Counted from the stretch's first letter, positions 14,779 through 23,224 are shown. The stretch: DNA of 26,595 bases from JAMXLO01 sp041487355 (GCA_041487355.1 JBGPND010000056.1:1-26595); one strand, 5' to 3'. Made by a program: numbers and translations. The notes: generated by a model from the sequence alone, not told the origin.

Positions 14779-14807
14779 CTGTAAAGCAAGAGGTGACAGT
14801 TCGTCAA
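14779..14807 (-). promoter_or_regulatory. Candidate promoter for the higB-like toxin gene
   Basis: On the minus strand TTGACG (14807-14802) is followed after 17 bases by TTACAG (14784-14779), giving a start near 14772, three bases from the toxin ATG. The -35 is good (5/6); the -10 is poor. Together with the plus-strand TTGACA at 14815-14820 it forms a GTCAA-N7-TTGAC palindrome. Confidence 0.4.
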
Positions 14808-14814
14808 TAAACTC

Positions 14815-14843
14815 TTGACATTAGGACCATTGGTCCGCATTCT
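14815..14843 (+). promoter_or_regulatory. Candidate promoter for higA with an operator palindrome in the spacer
   Basis: A perfect TTGACA (14815-14820) is followed after 17 bases by CATTCT (14838-14843). The spacer contains the 13-bp perfect palindrome GGACCATTGGTCC (14824-14836), a plausible operator for the HTH antitoxin. Occupancy there would block both divergent -35 regions. Confidence 0.55.
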
Positions 14844-14874
14844 GTGACAGGCGGGCGCAATGGAGCCCCGTCAG

Positions 14875-14903
14875 GCCGAGGGTGACCTCGGCGGAGGCCG
14901 AGG
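14875..14903 (+). promoter_or_regulatory. Three-segment alternative hairpin in the higA leader
   Basis: GCCGAGG (14875-14881), CCTCGGC (14886-14892) and GCCGAGG (14897-14903) are spaced by four bases each. The middle segment can pair with either side: upstream with a GTGA (GNRA) loop, or downstream with a GGAG loop. The third segment carries the GAGG just before the GTG at 14908, so the two folds would expose or hide a ribosome site. Seen directly; the switching role is inferred. Confidence 0.45.
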
Positions 14904-14925
14904 CTAGGTGCCCGGCAAGCGAGAG

Positions 14926-15243
14926 ATGACTGAATATCGTGTAAAAGGGCCGCCTGCGTGGCGGCCGAGCCACCCTGGCGCACTCCTGCGTGAGGATGTG
15001 CTGCCGGCCCTGCGGCTGACAGTGAAGGATGCTGCCGAGAACCTCGGCGTGTCCCGTCAGACGCTGCATGCCATCCTGTCGGAGAGATCCGCGGTCACTC
15101 CCGAAATGGCAGTACGCCTCGGCAAGTTCTGCGGCAATGGCCCAGACCTGTGGCTGCGCATGCAGATAGCGCACGACCTGTGGCAGGCCCAGCGAGACCT
15201 TGCAGAAACGGTGAAGAAAATCCCGACCCTGCGCGCCGCCTAA
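14926..15243 (+). CDS. higA: HigA-family antitoxin, XRE-type helix-turn-helix
   Basis: This 105-aa protein has the HigA/VapI layout: an N-terminal HPGALLREDVLPAL, a helix-turn-helix at about 32-55 (TVKDAAENLGVSRQTLHAIL), then the family signature AVTPEMAVRLGKFCGNGPDLW and LRMQIAHDLWQAQRDL. It should neutralise the HigB toxin and repress the locus. The ATG at 14926 gives the normal length; a GTG at 14908, behind GAGG, would add six residues and cannot be excluded. It is transcribed away from the toxin gene, which is not the usual higBA operon. A near-perfect hairpin follows the stop. Confidence 0.85.
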   Translation: MTEYRVKGPPAWRPSHPGALLREDVLPALRLTVKDAAENLGVSRQTLHAILSERSAVTPEMAVRLGKFCGNGPDLWLRMQIAHDLWQAQRDLAETVKKIPTLRAA

Positions 15244-15249
15244 CGCGTT

Positions 15250-15278
15250 GTCCCGAGCGCCGTCCAGGCGCCCGGGAC
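15250..15278. terminator. Hairpin between convergent genes, possible bidirectional terminator
   Basis: GTCCCGAGCGCC (15250-15261) and GGCGCCCGGGAC (15267-15278) form a 12-bp stem with one mismatch and a 5-base loop. It lies 6 bp after the higA stop and 8 bp before the stop of the convergent BNR gene (15287). There is no T tract, so factor-independent termination is uncertain. Confidence 0.5.
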
Positions 15279-15286
15279 CGCTTGCA

Positions 15287-16336
15287 TCATCCGCAAGCCA
15301 GCGAGTAGATGTCCTTCACCCCGTGCGGCAGGTTCATCGACTGCCAGGTCTCGCCGCCGTCCTGCGTGCCGAACACTTCGCCGTCATAACGCGCGCCGAG
15401 ATATACCTGCTTTGGATCGTTCTGGTGCAGCGCCACCGACATGATCGTGCCGTGCACCTGCACCTTGTCGAAACGCTGCCAGGTCTTGCCGACATCCTGG
15501 CTGCGGTACAGCCCGCCGTCCTTGGACGAAGCCGCGACGCTCAGCGCGGCATACAGAGTATCCGGATCCTGCGGCGAAACCTTGATGTCGCGCCCATAGG
15601 TCGTCGGTGAGAACCGACCCACCTCCAGGTCCTGCCAGCTCGTGCCTTCGTCGGCGCTGCGGAACAGGCCCATGCGCACCGCCACGATCACCGAATCCGG
15701 ATCGGCGGCGCTGGTGCAGATCGCGTGGCCGTCCAGCATGCCCTCGTTCTCGGTGTCGCTGACGATCTTGCTCTTCAGATGCGGCTTCTGCGCCAGCCGG
15801 ATCAGGTCGGCGCTGCAATCCTTCCAGCTCTCGCCACCATCCTTGCTGTGCATCACGCCGTTCACTTCCAGCGCCGCATACAGCTCGCCGGCATGGCGTG
15901 GATGCGACGCGAACCGCATCACCCGACAGGCAAACGGCATCTTCGCGCGATCCGGCATGCCGGGATCGGGCATACGCTTGAAGCTCTCGCCGCCGTCCTC
16001 GCTGCGATACACCGCGATCGGTGAGGCGCCGGCATAGACGATTTTCGGATCCGACGGATCGACCAGGACCGACCAGACCTGCACGTGATCGGGGAAATTC
16101 GTGCGCTTGAATGTCGCGCCGCGGTCTGTGCTGCGGTACACTCCGTCCGAGGTCCCGGCGAACACCACATTCGGGTCGCGCGGATGCACGCCGACGGTGA
16201 AAGCCTCCTGGTCCTTGATCACGTGTTGCCACGCATCGCCATCGGCCGCGCGGCGGAACACACCGGTCAGTCCTTCCTGGCCGGCACGGCCGAAATAGCC
16301 CGCCACCCCGGCGTAGACGTGCGATTGGCTCGCCAT
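15287..16336 (-). CDS. BNR/Asp-box beta-propeller protein (six repeats)
   Basis: This 349-aa protein is built from six Asp-box repeats of the form S/TxDxGxTW: RSTDRGATF (68-76), RSEDGGESF (111-119), SKDGGESW (164-171), RSADEGTSW (226-234), RSQDVGKTW (278-286) and TQDGGETW (324-331). These mark sialidase-like or photosystem-stability-factor-like propellers. The conserved sialidase arginine triad cannot be recognised, so enzymatic sialidase activity is not supported; binding or an unknown hydrolase role is possible. No signal peptide is visible. The ATG at 16336 has GGGAGAA upstream; the frame is open further, without support. It diverges from the Ldh operon across 118 bp. Confidence 0.85.
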   Translation of the reverse strand: MASQSHVYAGVAGYFGRAGQEGLTGVFRRAADGDAWQHVIKDQEAFTVGVHPRDPNVVFAGTSDGVYRSTDRGATFKRTNFPDHVQVWSVLVDPSDPKIVYAGASPIAVYRSEDGGESFKRMPDPGMPDRAKMPFACRVMRFASHPRHAGELYAALEVNGVMHSKDGGESWKDCSADLIRLAQKPHLKSKIVSDTENEGMLDGHAICTSAADPDSVIVAVRMGLFRSADEGTSWQDLEVGRFSPTTYGRDIKVSPQDPDTLYAALSVAASSKDGGLYRSQDVGKTWQRFDKVQVHGTIMSVALHQNDPKQVYLGARYDGEVFGTQDGGETWQSMNLPHGVKDIYSLACG

Positions 16337-16396
16337 GGTCGTTTCTCCCTCTGCTGGGCTCCACTTGCTGCCGAGCCTACGCCATCCGCACCGGGG

Positions 16397-16434
16397 TTGA
16401 CAGTGGGGGCGCTTCGCCGCCTTGCTGATTGCAA
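16397..16434 (+). promoter_or_regulatory. Possible promoter/operator of the five-gene catabolic operon
   Basis: A perfect TTGACA lies at 16397-16402, but no good -10 follows at 16-18 bp. The segment TTGCTGATTGCAA (16422-16434) is an inverted repeat TTGC-N5-GCAA just before the ribosome site GGAGGG, and could be an operator. Weak evidence. Confidence 0.3.
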
Positions 16435-16454
16435 AGTCCCGGAGGGAAGCTACC

Positions 16455-17504
16455 ATGCCGAACGTTCCAGCCGATCGCCTGATCGAGATCGCCAAGGCTC
16501 TGTTGCAAGCTGCCGGCGCATCCGCCGAGGAAGCCGCGACGATTGCGCGCTACAACATCGGCGCCAATCTCGTCGGCCATGATTCGCACGGCATCATCCT
16601 GATCCCGACCTACATCGAGCGCATCAAGGTCGGCCACATCGTGCCGGGCGCGCCGTGGAACATCATCGAGGAGACGCCGGCCACGACGGTGATCGATGGC
16701 AACTGGGGTTTTGGCTACGTCGTGACCGATCGCGCGATGCGCTACACCATCGACAAGGCCAAGAAGCAGAACGTCGCCGCCACCACCGTGTATCGCCAGA
16801 GCCATATTGGGCGGCTTGCTTCGTATCCGCTGATGGCGGCGCGCGAGGGCTTGATCGCGATGATCACCGCCGACTCCGGCCGCAGCGCGAAAGCTGTGGC
16901 GCCGTTCGGTGGTGCAAAGGCACGGCTTGGCACCAATCCGATCTGTTTCGCCATCCCCTCGAACCTGGAGGGGCCATTGTTCGTCGACATGGCAACCTCG
17001 GCGGCGGCCGCGGGAAAGATCAACGTGGCGACGGCGCGCGGCGAGCAGGTGCCGGCGGGCTGGCTGATCGACGCCGACGGCAAACCCTCGACCGATCCGC
17101 GCGTGTTGCGCCAGGGCGGCGCGCTGCTGCCGGTCGGTGGCGCCGAGGGCTACAAGGGCTACGGGCTTGCGACGATCGTGGAGATTCTCTCCGGCCTGCT
17201 CACCGGCCTCGGCTTCGGCGTGGAGCCGACCGGGCGGCACAACGATGGCTGCTTCATCGCCGTGTTCAACGTCGCCGCATTCCGGAATCTGGATATTTTC
17301 AAGCAGGAAGTCACCGAGTTCGCGCAGTACCTGAAGGCAACACCACCGGCCCAGGGCTTCACCGAAGTCCTGTATCCCGGCGAGATCGAGTTCCGCCGCG
17401 AGCAGGATCGCCGCAAGAACGGCATCCCGGTGGAGGACGCCACCTGGAAGAAGCTGCAGGACCTTGCACAAGGCTACGGCATCGCCGACAGGCTGGGGCT
17501 GTGA
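16455..17504 (+). CDS. Ldh/MDH2-family NAD(P)-dependent dehydrogenase
   Basis: This 349-aa protein belongs to the malate/L-lactate dehydrogenase family that lacks a classical Rossmann fold (also L-sulfolactate, ureidoglycolate and delta1-piperideine-2-carboxylate reductases). Family motifs are NLVGHDSHGI (38-47), the catalytic His117 in RQSHIGRLASY, LGTNPICFAIP, and EGYKGYGLATIVEILSG. It should interconvert a 2-oxo or imino acid with the hydroxy or amino form. The ATG at 16455 has GGAGGG about eight bases upstream. It is the first of five coupled genes; the next ATG follows its stop after 3 bp. The substrate is unknown, but cyclic imino acids are within the range of the family. Confidence 0.88.
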   Translation: MPNVPADRLIEIAKALLQAAGASAEEAATIARYNIGANLVGHDSHGIILIPTYIERIKVGHIVPGAPWNIIEETPATTVIDGNWGFGYVVTDRAMRYTIDKAKKQNVAATTVYRQSHIGRLASYPLMAAREGLIAMITADSGRSAKAVAPFGGAKARLGTNPICFAIPSNLEGPLFVDMATSAAAAGKINVATARGEQVPAGWLIDADGKPSTDPRVLRQGGALLPVGGAEGYKGYGLATIVEILSGLLTGLGFGVEPTGRHNDGCFIAVFNVAAFRNLDIFKQEVTEFAQYLKATPPAQGFTEVLYPGEIEFRREQDRRKNGIPVEDATWKKLQDLAQGYGIADRLGL

Positions 17505-17507
17505 ACC

Positions 17508-19217
17508 ATGCCTGACCTGATCATCCGCAACGGCACGGTGATCGATGGCACCGGCGCCGGCCCCGTCGAGGCCGATGTTGCCATCTCCGGTGGAAAGATC
17601 GCCGCGGTCGGCAAGATCGCAGCCAGGGGCACGGAGGAGATCGACGCGCGCGGCATGCTGGTCACGCCCGGCTTCGTCGATCCGCACACGCACTATGATG
17701 GGCAGGCGACCTGGAGCAACCGGATCACGCCTTCGTCGTGGAATGGCGTCACCACCGCGCTGTTCGGCAACTGCGGCGTCGGCTTCGCTCCCTGCAAGCC
17801 ATCACAGCGGAAAATGCTGGTGAAGTTGATGGAGGGGGTGGAGGACATCCCCGAGGTCGTGCTGACCGAGGGGCTGCCGTGGAACTGGCAGAGTTTTCCG
17901 GAGTTTCTCGCCGCACTCGATGCGCGCCCCTATGACATGGATGTGGCGACCCAGGTGCCGCATGCCGCTCTGCGCGTGTTCGTCATGGGCGAGCGCGGCG
18001 CCGACCGCGAGCCCGCCACCGAGCAGGACCGCGTCGAGATGGCGCGGCTCGCTGCGGAAGGGATCAAGGCGGGCGCTCTGGGTTTCTCCACCTCGCGCAC
18101 GCTGAACCACAAGACTCTGGACGGTCGTTCGATCCCGACGCTGAACGCGGAGGAGGCGGAGCTTGCGGCCATTGCCGTTGCGCTGCGGGACCTCGGCGAA
18201 GGCTGGATGCAGGTGATCTCGGACTTCGACGATGTCGAGGACGAGTTTGCCATGCTGCGGCGGCTGGTTGCCATTTCGCGGCGACCGATGGCGATTACGT
18301 TGTTGCAACGCGACAACAAGCCGGAGGAGTGGCGCCGCCTCGCCGGCTGGATTGCCGAAGCGAATGCAGCGGGACTGCCGATGCTCGGCCAGGTGCTGAC
18401 GCGGCCGACCGGCATCCTGCTCGGTTTCGAGATCTCGCAAAACCCGTTTGTGGGACGGCCAAGTTACCAGGCCATCGCCTCGCTGCCGTTCGAGCAGCGC
18501 ATCGCGATCCTGCGCCAGCCCGAGTTCCGCGCGCGCCTGATCGCCGAGACGAACGAGAACCAGGGCATGGGGCGCCGTGTCGGCAAGTGGGACCGGATCT
18601 TCCCGCTGGGTGACCCGCCTGACTACGAGCCTCCACCGGAAGCGAGCGTGGCTGCGATGGCGGCGCGCCAGGGGCGTGCACCGGAAGACGTAGCCTATGA
18701 TCTGTTGCTGGAGCGCGGCGGCAAGGCGATCCTGTATCGGCCGCTGTCCAACTACAGCTACGGCAATCTCGACACGGTGCACGACATGCTCGGCCACGAT
18801 GCGACGATCGTCGGTCTCGGCGACGGTGGCGCGCATGTCGGCGTGCTGTGCGATTCGAGCGCGATCAGCTACATGCTGACGCATTGGACGCGTGACCGCA
18901 CGCGCGGCGAGAAATTCCCGCTGCCCTGGGCGATCAAGCGGCTGACACGCGATTCCGCCAACGCCATCGGTTTGCGCGATCGTGGCGTGCTCGCCCCCGG
19001 CTACAAGGCCGACATCAATGTGATCGACTACGACCGGCTGCAATTGCGGCCGCCCGAGGTGGTGTACGATCTGCCGAGTGGTGGGCGTCGGCTGGTGCAG
19101 CGCACCGACGGCTACGTTGCGACAATCGTCTCCGGTGTGCCGGTATATCGTGACGGCGAACCGACGGGTGCCCTGCCTGGCCGGCTTGTGCGCGGCGCAC
19201 ACGCAGCGCCGGCATAG
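17508..19217 (+). CDS. Amidohydrolase, N-acyl-D-amino-acid deacylase family
   Basis: This 569-aa protein has the amidohydrolase TIM barrel with an N-terminal beta-sandwich. Metal-binding features: His60 and His62 in VDPHTHYDGQ, Cys89 in FGNCGVG, and the catalytic Asp439 in GLGDGGAHVG. The C-terminal closing segment is RGVLAPGYKADINVID. In the D-aminoacylase of Alcaligenes, two further histidines bind zinc; the corresponding regions here (QVISDFDD about 235-242 and ITLLQRDN about 263-270) have none, while His201 (RTLNHKT) is conserved in a related subgroup. The reaction is probably hydrolysis of an amide or cyclic amide, but substrate and chirality are open. It is 3 bp after the Ldh gene and 1 bp before the molybdenum hydroxylase gene. 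Confidence 0.85.
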   Translation: MPDLIIRNGTVIDGTGAGPVEADVAISGGKIAAVGKIAARGTEEIDARGMLVTPGFVDPHTHYDGQATWSNRITPSSWNGVTTALFGNCGVGFAPCKPSQRKMLVKLMEGVEDIPEVVLTEGLPWNWQSFPEFLAALDARPYDMDVATQVPHAALRVFVMGERGADREPATEQDRVEMARLAAEGIKAGALGFSTSRTLNHKTLDGRSIPTLNAEEAELAAIAVALRDLGEGWMQVISDFDDVEDEFAMLRRLVAISRRPMAITLLQRDNKPEEWRRLAGWIAEANAAGLPMLGQVLTRPTGILLGFEISQNPFVGRPSYQAIASLPFEQRIAILRQPEFRARLIAETNENQGMGRRVGKWDRIFPLGDPPDYEPPPEASVAAMAARQGRAPEDVAYDLLLERGGKAILYRPLSNYSYGNLDTVHDMLGHDATIVGLGDGGAHVGVLCDSSAISYMLTHWTRDRTRGEKFPLPWAIKRLTRDSANAIGLRDRGVLAPGYKADINVIDYDRLQLRPPEVVYDLPSGGRRLVQRTDGYVATIVSGVPVYRDGEPTGALPGRLVRGAHAAPA

Positions 19218-19218
19218 C

Positions 19219-21531
19219 GTGTCGTTTCGCGGCCAATCGCTGCGCCGGCTGGAGGACGCGCGCTTCCTGACCGGGCGCGGCCGCTTTATCGAGGATATCG
19301 ACTTTCCGGGTCAGGCGTGGATGCAGGTCGTGCGTTCTCCGCACGCGCATGCGGCGATCGAACGCATCGACACCGCGGCAGCGCGCGCAATGCCCGGCGT
19401 TCTGGGCGTGTTCATCGCCACGGACCTGGCCGATCTCGGTCCGCTCCCCTGTACGGTGCCGGTGGCAAGCGTCGCGCCGATGATCATGCCGCCGCGTTTC
19501 GCCCTGATCCCCGACCGCGCGCGTCATGTCGGCGATCCGGTCGCATTCGTGGTCGCGGAAACGCGCACTGCCGCGCGCGACGCTGCCGAACTTGTAGCGC
19601 TGGACTGGCAGGTTCTGCCGTCCGTGACCGATGGCCCTGCGGCGCTGGAGCCAGGTGCGGCGCAACTTTGGGATCAGGCACCGGGCAACTTGTCCTATCG
19701 CTTCCAGAAAGGCGACCAGTCAGCGGTGCGCTCCGCGATCGCAGCCGCTTCCCACGTCGTCGAGCTGGAGCTGATCAACAACCGCATCGTGATTTCCGCC
19801 CTGGAGACACGCGGCGCGATCGGCCGGCATGACGCCGACGGTTTCCACCTGCTGTTCTCCGGTGCCGGCGTGCATGCGCTGCAAACCCAACTCGCCGGCA
19901 GCGTGTTCAGCGTGCCGCCCGTGCGCATGCACATCGCCTGCCCCGATGTCGGTGGCGGCTTCGGCGTGAAGAATGCGCTGTATCCCGAGTGGGTGATGCT
20001 GCTCTGGGCGGCGCGCCAGCTCGGCCGGCCGGTTAAGTGGATCGGCGAGCGCGCCGAGGATTTCATCACCACCGCACAGGGCCGCGACAATGTCACGCGC
20101 GCGCGGCTCGCGCTGGATGCGGACGGCTGTTTCCTGGCGCTGGATGTTTCCACCGTCGCCAATCTCGGTGCCTATCTGTCCTCGGGCGGTCCGGGCAGCT
20201 CCACCAACGCGCCGGCGAACGCGATGGGCAGCGGCTATGTCATCCCGGCGATCTTCATGGACGTGCAGGGCGCGTTCACCAACACCGTGCCGATCGACGC
20301 CTATCGCGGCGCCGGCAAGCCGGAAGTGAACTACATGATCGAGCGCCTGATCGACGAAGCCGCGCGACGCTGCGGCTTTGACGCCATCGATCTGCGCCGG
20401 CGCAACCTGGTGTCCGACTTCCCGTACCGAAAGGCGCTTGGCACCGTGATCGACTGCGGCCGGTTCGCCGCCAATCTGGAAGACGGGATCATTGCCGCAG
20501 ACCACGCAGATTTCACCGCGCGCCGGGATGCGGCCAGACGTCGTGGCAAGCTGCGCGGTATCGGCGTGACCTGCTTCATGGAGACCGCGCGGGGCGCGCC
20601 GAACGAAGGCGCGGAAATCCGCTTCCAGGACGATGGCAGTGTGACCCTGCTGGTCGGCACGCAATCCAACGGCATGGGTCACGAGACCGCCTATGCCCAG
20701 ATCGCCGCCGATCTGCTCGGCCTGCCGATCGAGGCCTTTCGTTACGTGCAGGCGGACACGCGCGAGGTGCGCGCCGGCAACGGACATGGTGGGGCGCGTT
20801 CCATGCATATGGGCGGTGCGGCGCTGTGCAAGGCAGTGGACACAATGTTGGCGAAGGGTGCCGCGATCGCCGCGCGGCTACTGCAGACGACGGCCGAACA
20901 GATCGCCTTCGCCGACGGTCGCTTCGCGGTGTGCGGCCAGCCCGATCGCGCGATCGATCTGCTGGCAGTGGCGCGCGCCGCACGCGACCCGGCAAATCTG
21001 CCGGATGGGATTTCACCAGGCCTCGACACCTATGTCTGGAACCTGCTCGACGTCATCACCTTCCCCAACGGCTGCCACATCGCCGAAGTGGAGGTCGATC
21101 CCGAGACCGGCGCAATCTCGCTGGAACGCTACACCGCCGTGGATGATTTCGGCACGTTAATCAATCCGATGCTGACTGTCGGGCAGGTGCACGGCGGCGT
21201 CGCGCAGGGCATTGGCCAGGCAATGTTGGAGCACACAGTGTACGATCCGGACTCCGGTCAGATGCTGAGCGGCTCGTTCATGGACTACGCGTTGCCGCGC
21301 GCCGATGACCTGCCGTCGCTCGACATCACGCTCTCCGGCGTGCCGACCAACGCCAACCCACTCGGCGTGAAGGGCTCCGGTCAGGCCGGCGCGATGGCGG
21401 CGCCGCAGGCGATCATCGCCGCCGTGCTGGATGCGCTTGCGCCGCTCGGCGTGACCCATATCGACATGCCCGCGACGCCGGAACGCATCTGGCGCGCCAT
21501 CAGCGGCAATAGGAGGATCGGCCATGGATAG
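19219..21531 (+). CDS. Xanthine dehydrogenase/CO dehydrogenase-type molybdopterin-binding large subunit
   Basis: This 770-aa protein is a molybdenum hydroxylase large subunit (CoxL/XdhB type), which hydroxylates a heterocyclic or aldehyde carbon with water. The hammerhead domain spans about 1-120 (RRLEDARFLTGRGRFIEDI). Molybdopterin-contact motifs are VGGGFGVKNALYPE (244-257), AYRGAGKPE (361-369) and a late VKGSGQAG. The active-site glutamate of the family (GxGEAG) is replaced by Gln722, codon 21382-21384. Starting with GTG at 19219, it lies 1 bp after the amidohydrolase stop and overlaps the next gene by 8 bp. No FAD or [2Fe-2S] subunit is encoded in the window, so it is an orphan large subunit here. 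The open frame upstream overlaps the previous gene and is not favoured. Confidence 0.9.
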   Translation: MSFRGQSLRRLEDARFLTGRGRFIEDIDFPGQAWMQVVRSPHAHAAIERIDTAAARAMPGVLGVFIATDLADLGPLPCTVPVASVAPMIMPPRFALIPDRARHVGDPVAFVVAETRTAARDAAELVALDWQVLPSVTDGPAALEPGAAQLWDQAPGNLSYRFQKGDQSAVRSAIAAASHVVELELINNRIVISALETRGAIGRHDADGFHLLFSGAGVHALQTQLAGSVFSVPPVRMHIACPDVGGGFGVKNALYPEWVMLLWAARQLGRPVKWIGERAEDFITTAQGRDNVTRARLALDADGCFLALDVSTVANLGAYLSSGGPGSSTNAPANAMGSGYVIPAIFMDVQGAFTNTVPIDAYRGAGKPEVNYMIERLIDEAARRCGFDAIDLRRRNLVSDFPYRKALGTVIDCGRFAANLEDGIIAADHADFTARRDAARRRGKLRGIGVTCFMETARGAPNEGAEIRFQDDGSVTLLVGTQSNGMGHETAYAQIAADLLGLPIEAFRYVQADTREVRAGNGHGGARSMHMGGAALCKAVDTMLAKGAAIAARLLQTTAEQIAFADGRFAVCGQPDRAIDLLAVARAARDPANLPDGISPGLDTYVWNLLDVITFPNGCHIAEVEVDPETGAISLERYTAVDDFGTLINPMLTVGQVHGGVAQGIGQAMLEHTVYDPDSGQMLSGSFMDYALPRADDLPSLDITLSGVPTNANPLGVKGSGQAGAMAAPQAIIAAVLDALAPLGVTHIDMPATPERIWRAISGNRRIGHG

Positions 21532-23224
21532 CGAACCTCAGACGCGCATCGCAGCGGAAGACTATCTGGACGCGCTCGCCTCGCACGGCATCGAGCACCT
21601 GTTCTGCAATCCCGGCACCGACTTTGCGCCGATCGTCGAGGCCTTCGCGCGCGCCGCGCGAACCAACCGCAAAGTGCCGCGGCCGATGGTGGTGCCGCAC
21701 GAGAACTGTGCGCTGGCCATGGCGCATGGCTACACGATGATCACCGGCAAGCCGCAGGCGGTGATGCTGCACACCAACGTTGGTACGGCGAACGCGATCA
21801 ACGCACTGATCGACGCAAGCCGCGATCGGGTGCCGGTGCTGCTCACGTCCGGCCGCACGCCGTTCACCGAAAGCGGCCCGTCCGGCGCGCGCAGCGTGCA
21901 CATCCACTGGGCGCAGGAGATGTACGACCAGGCAGGCATGCTGCGCGAGCTGGTGAAGTGGGACTACGAGATGAAGCGCGGCGACCAGGTCACCGACGTT
22001 GTCGATCGCGCTCTGGAGCTGGCGATGGCCTCGCCGCAAGGGCCGGTCTACCTCAGTCTGCCGCGCGAAGTATTGGGCGAGACGGTCGGCGAGCCCTCTG
22101 ATGCGAAGCGGCCGCCGCGCGCCCAGCCGCGTGTGCCGCATCCCGCCGCTGCGGATATCGATCGCCTGGCGGACTGGATCGCCGCGGCGCGCATGCCGCT
22201 GATCATCACCGGCACGCTCGGCCGTGATCCGCAGGAGAGCGTGCTGCTATCGCGCATCGCCGATCGCTTTGCCCTACCGGTTATCCCGTACAACACTCGC
22301 TATTTCGCGCTGTCCAGTTCGCATCCGATGTTCCAAGGCTCGATGCCGAAGCCGCTGCTCGATGAAGCGGACCTGGTCATCGTGCTGGAAGCCGACGTGC
22401 CGTGGCTGCCGAGCAAGGAGCATCCGGCACAAGGCGCGAAGATTGTACAGATCGGCGAAGATCCGCTCTATGCGCGCTATCCGATGCGCAGCTTCCCGTC
22501 CGATCTCACGTTGACTGCCAATGCGCGCGCAGTGCTCGATGCGCTGGAGCCGGCCCTGGCCGATCGCCTGCCGCGCGCGGCGGTGGCCGAACGGCATGCG
22601 CGCCTTGCCAAGCGCTCGGACGAATTGCGGCGCGGCTGGCAGGCCGAGGCGGAGAAGGTCGGGCGCGGCGAGGCGATCAACATCGCCTGGATGAACCACT
22701 GCCTGCGCGAGGTGGTGGACCGCGACACGATCGTGATCAATGAATATTCGTTCCGCCAGGAATACTGCCCGCTGGAAACGCCCGGCAGCCTGTTCGGCTT
22801 GTCCGCCGCGGGCGGGCTCGGCTGGGGCTTCCCCGCCGCACTCGGTGCCAAGCTTGCTTCGCCGGACAAGACGGTGCTCGCGGTTCTTGGTGACGGCGCC
22901 TACATGTTTGCCAATCCCACCGCGTGCCACTACGTGTCGCAGACGCAGAACCTGCCGACCCTGACGGTGCTGTACAACAACGCGCTGTACGGCGCGGTGC
23001 GGCGGGCCACTCTCGATATGTACGCGCGCGGCGTCGCGGCGGAGGGCGACGGGCGTCTGCTCGCCGACCTGCCGGCGCCCGACTTCGAGCGCACCATCGC
23101 CGCGCATGGCGGCCATGGTGAGCGCGTCGAGCGTCCCAGCGATCTGCCCGCCGCACTGAAGCGCGCGGCCGAAGCGGTGCGTGGCGGGCAGCAGGCGCTG
23201 GTGAATGTGATTTGCCGGGCCTGA
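21524..23224 (+). CDS. Thiamine diphosphate-dependent enzyme, acetolactate synthase/benzoylformate decarboxylase-like
   Basis: This 566-aa protein has the three domains of the ThDP decarboxylase/carboligase family. The glutamate that activates the cofactor is Glu60 in VVPHENCALAMAHGY. The ThDP-Mg motif starts at GDG (456-458) with AYMFANPTACHYV and ends near YNNALYG (484-490). A central domain (about 200-340) resembles the FAD/ADP-binding fold of acetolactate synthases. It may decarboxylate or carboligate a 2-oxoacid made by the neighbouring Ldh-family enzyme. The ATG at 21524 has AGGAGG eight bases upstream, overlaps the preceding stop by 8 bp, and its own stop overlaps the next ATG by 1 bp (TGATG). 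Confidence 0.9.
   Translation: MDSEPQTRIAAEDYLDALASHGIEHLFCNPGTDFAPIVEAFARAARTNRKVPRPMVVPHENCALAMAHGYTMITGKPQAVMLHTNVGTANAINALIDASRDRVPVLLTSGRTPFTESGPSGARSVHIHWAQEMYDQAGMLRELVKWDYEMKRGDQVTDVVDRALELAMASPQGPVYLSLPREVLGETVGEPSDAKRPPRAQPRVPHPAAADIDRLADWIAAARMPLIITGTLGRDPQESVLLSRIADRFALPVIPYNTRYFALSSSHPMFQGSMPKPLLDEADLVIVLEADVPWLPSKEHPAQGAKIVQIGEDPLYARYPMRSFPSDLTLTANARAVLDALEPALADRLPRAAVAERHARLAKRSDELRRGWQAEAEKVGRGEAINIAWMNHCLREVVDRDTIVINEYSFRQEYCPLETPGSLFGLSAAGGLGWGFPAALGAKLASPDKTVLAVLGDGAYMFANPTACHYVSQTQNLPTLTVLYNNALYGAVRRATLDMYARGVAAEGDGRLLADLPAPDFERTIAAHGGHGERVERPSDLPAALKRAAEAVRGGQQALVNVICRA

Noticed and set aside
15287..16336. Sialidase function for the Asp-box protein
   Set aside because: The Asp boxes mark the propeller fold only; the catalytic arginines and the FRIP-type motif of sialidases were not recognisable and no signal peptide is present.
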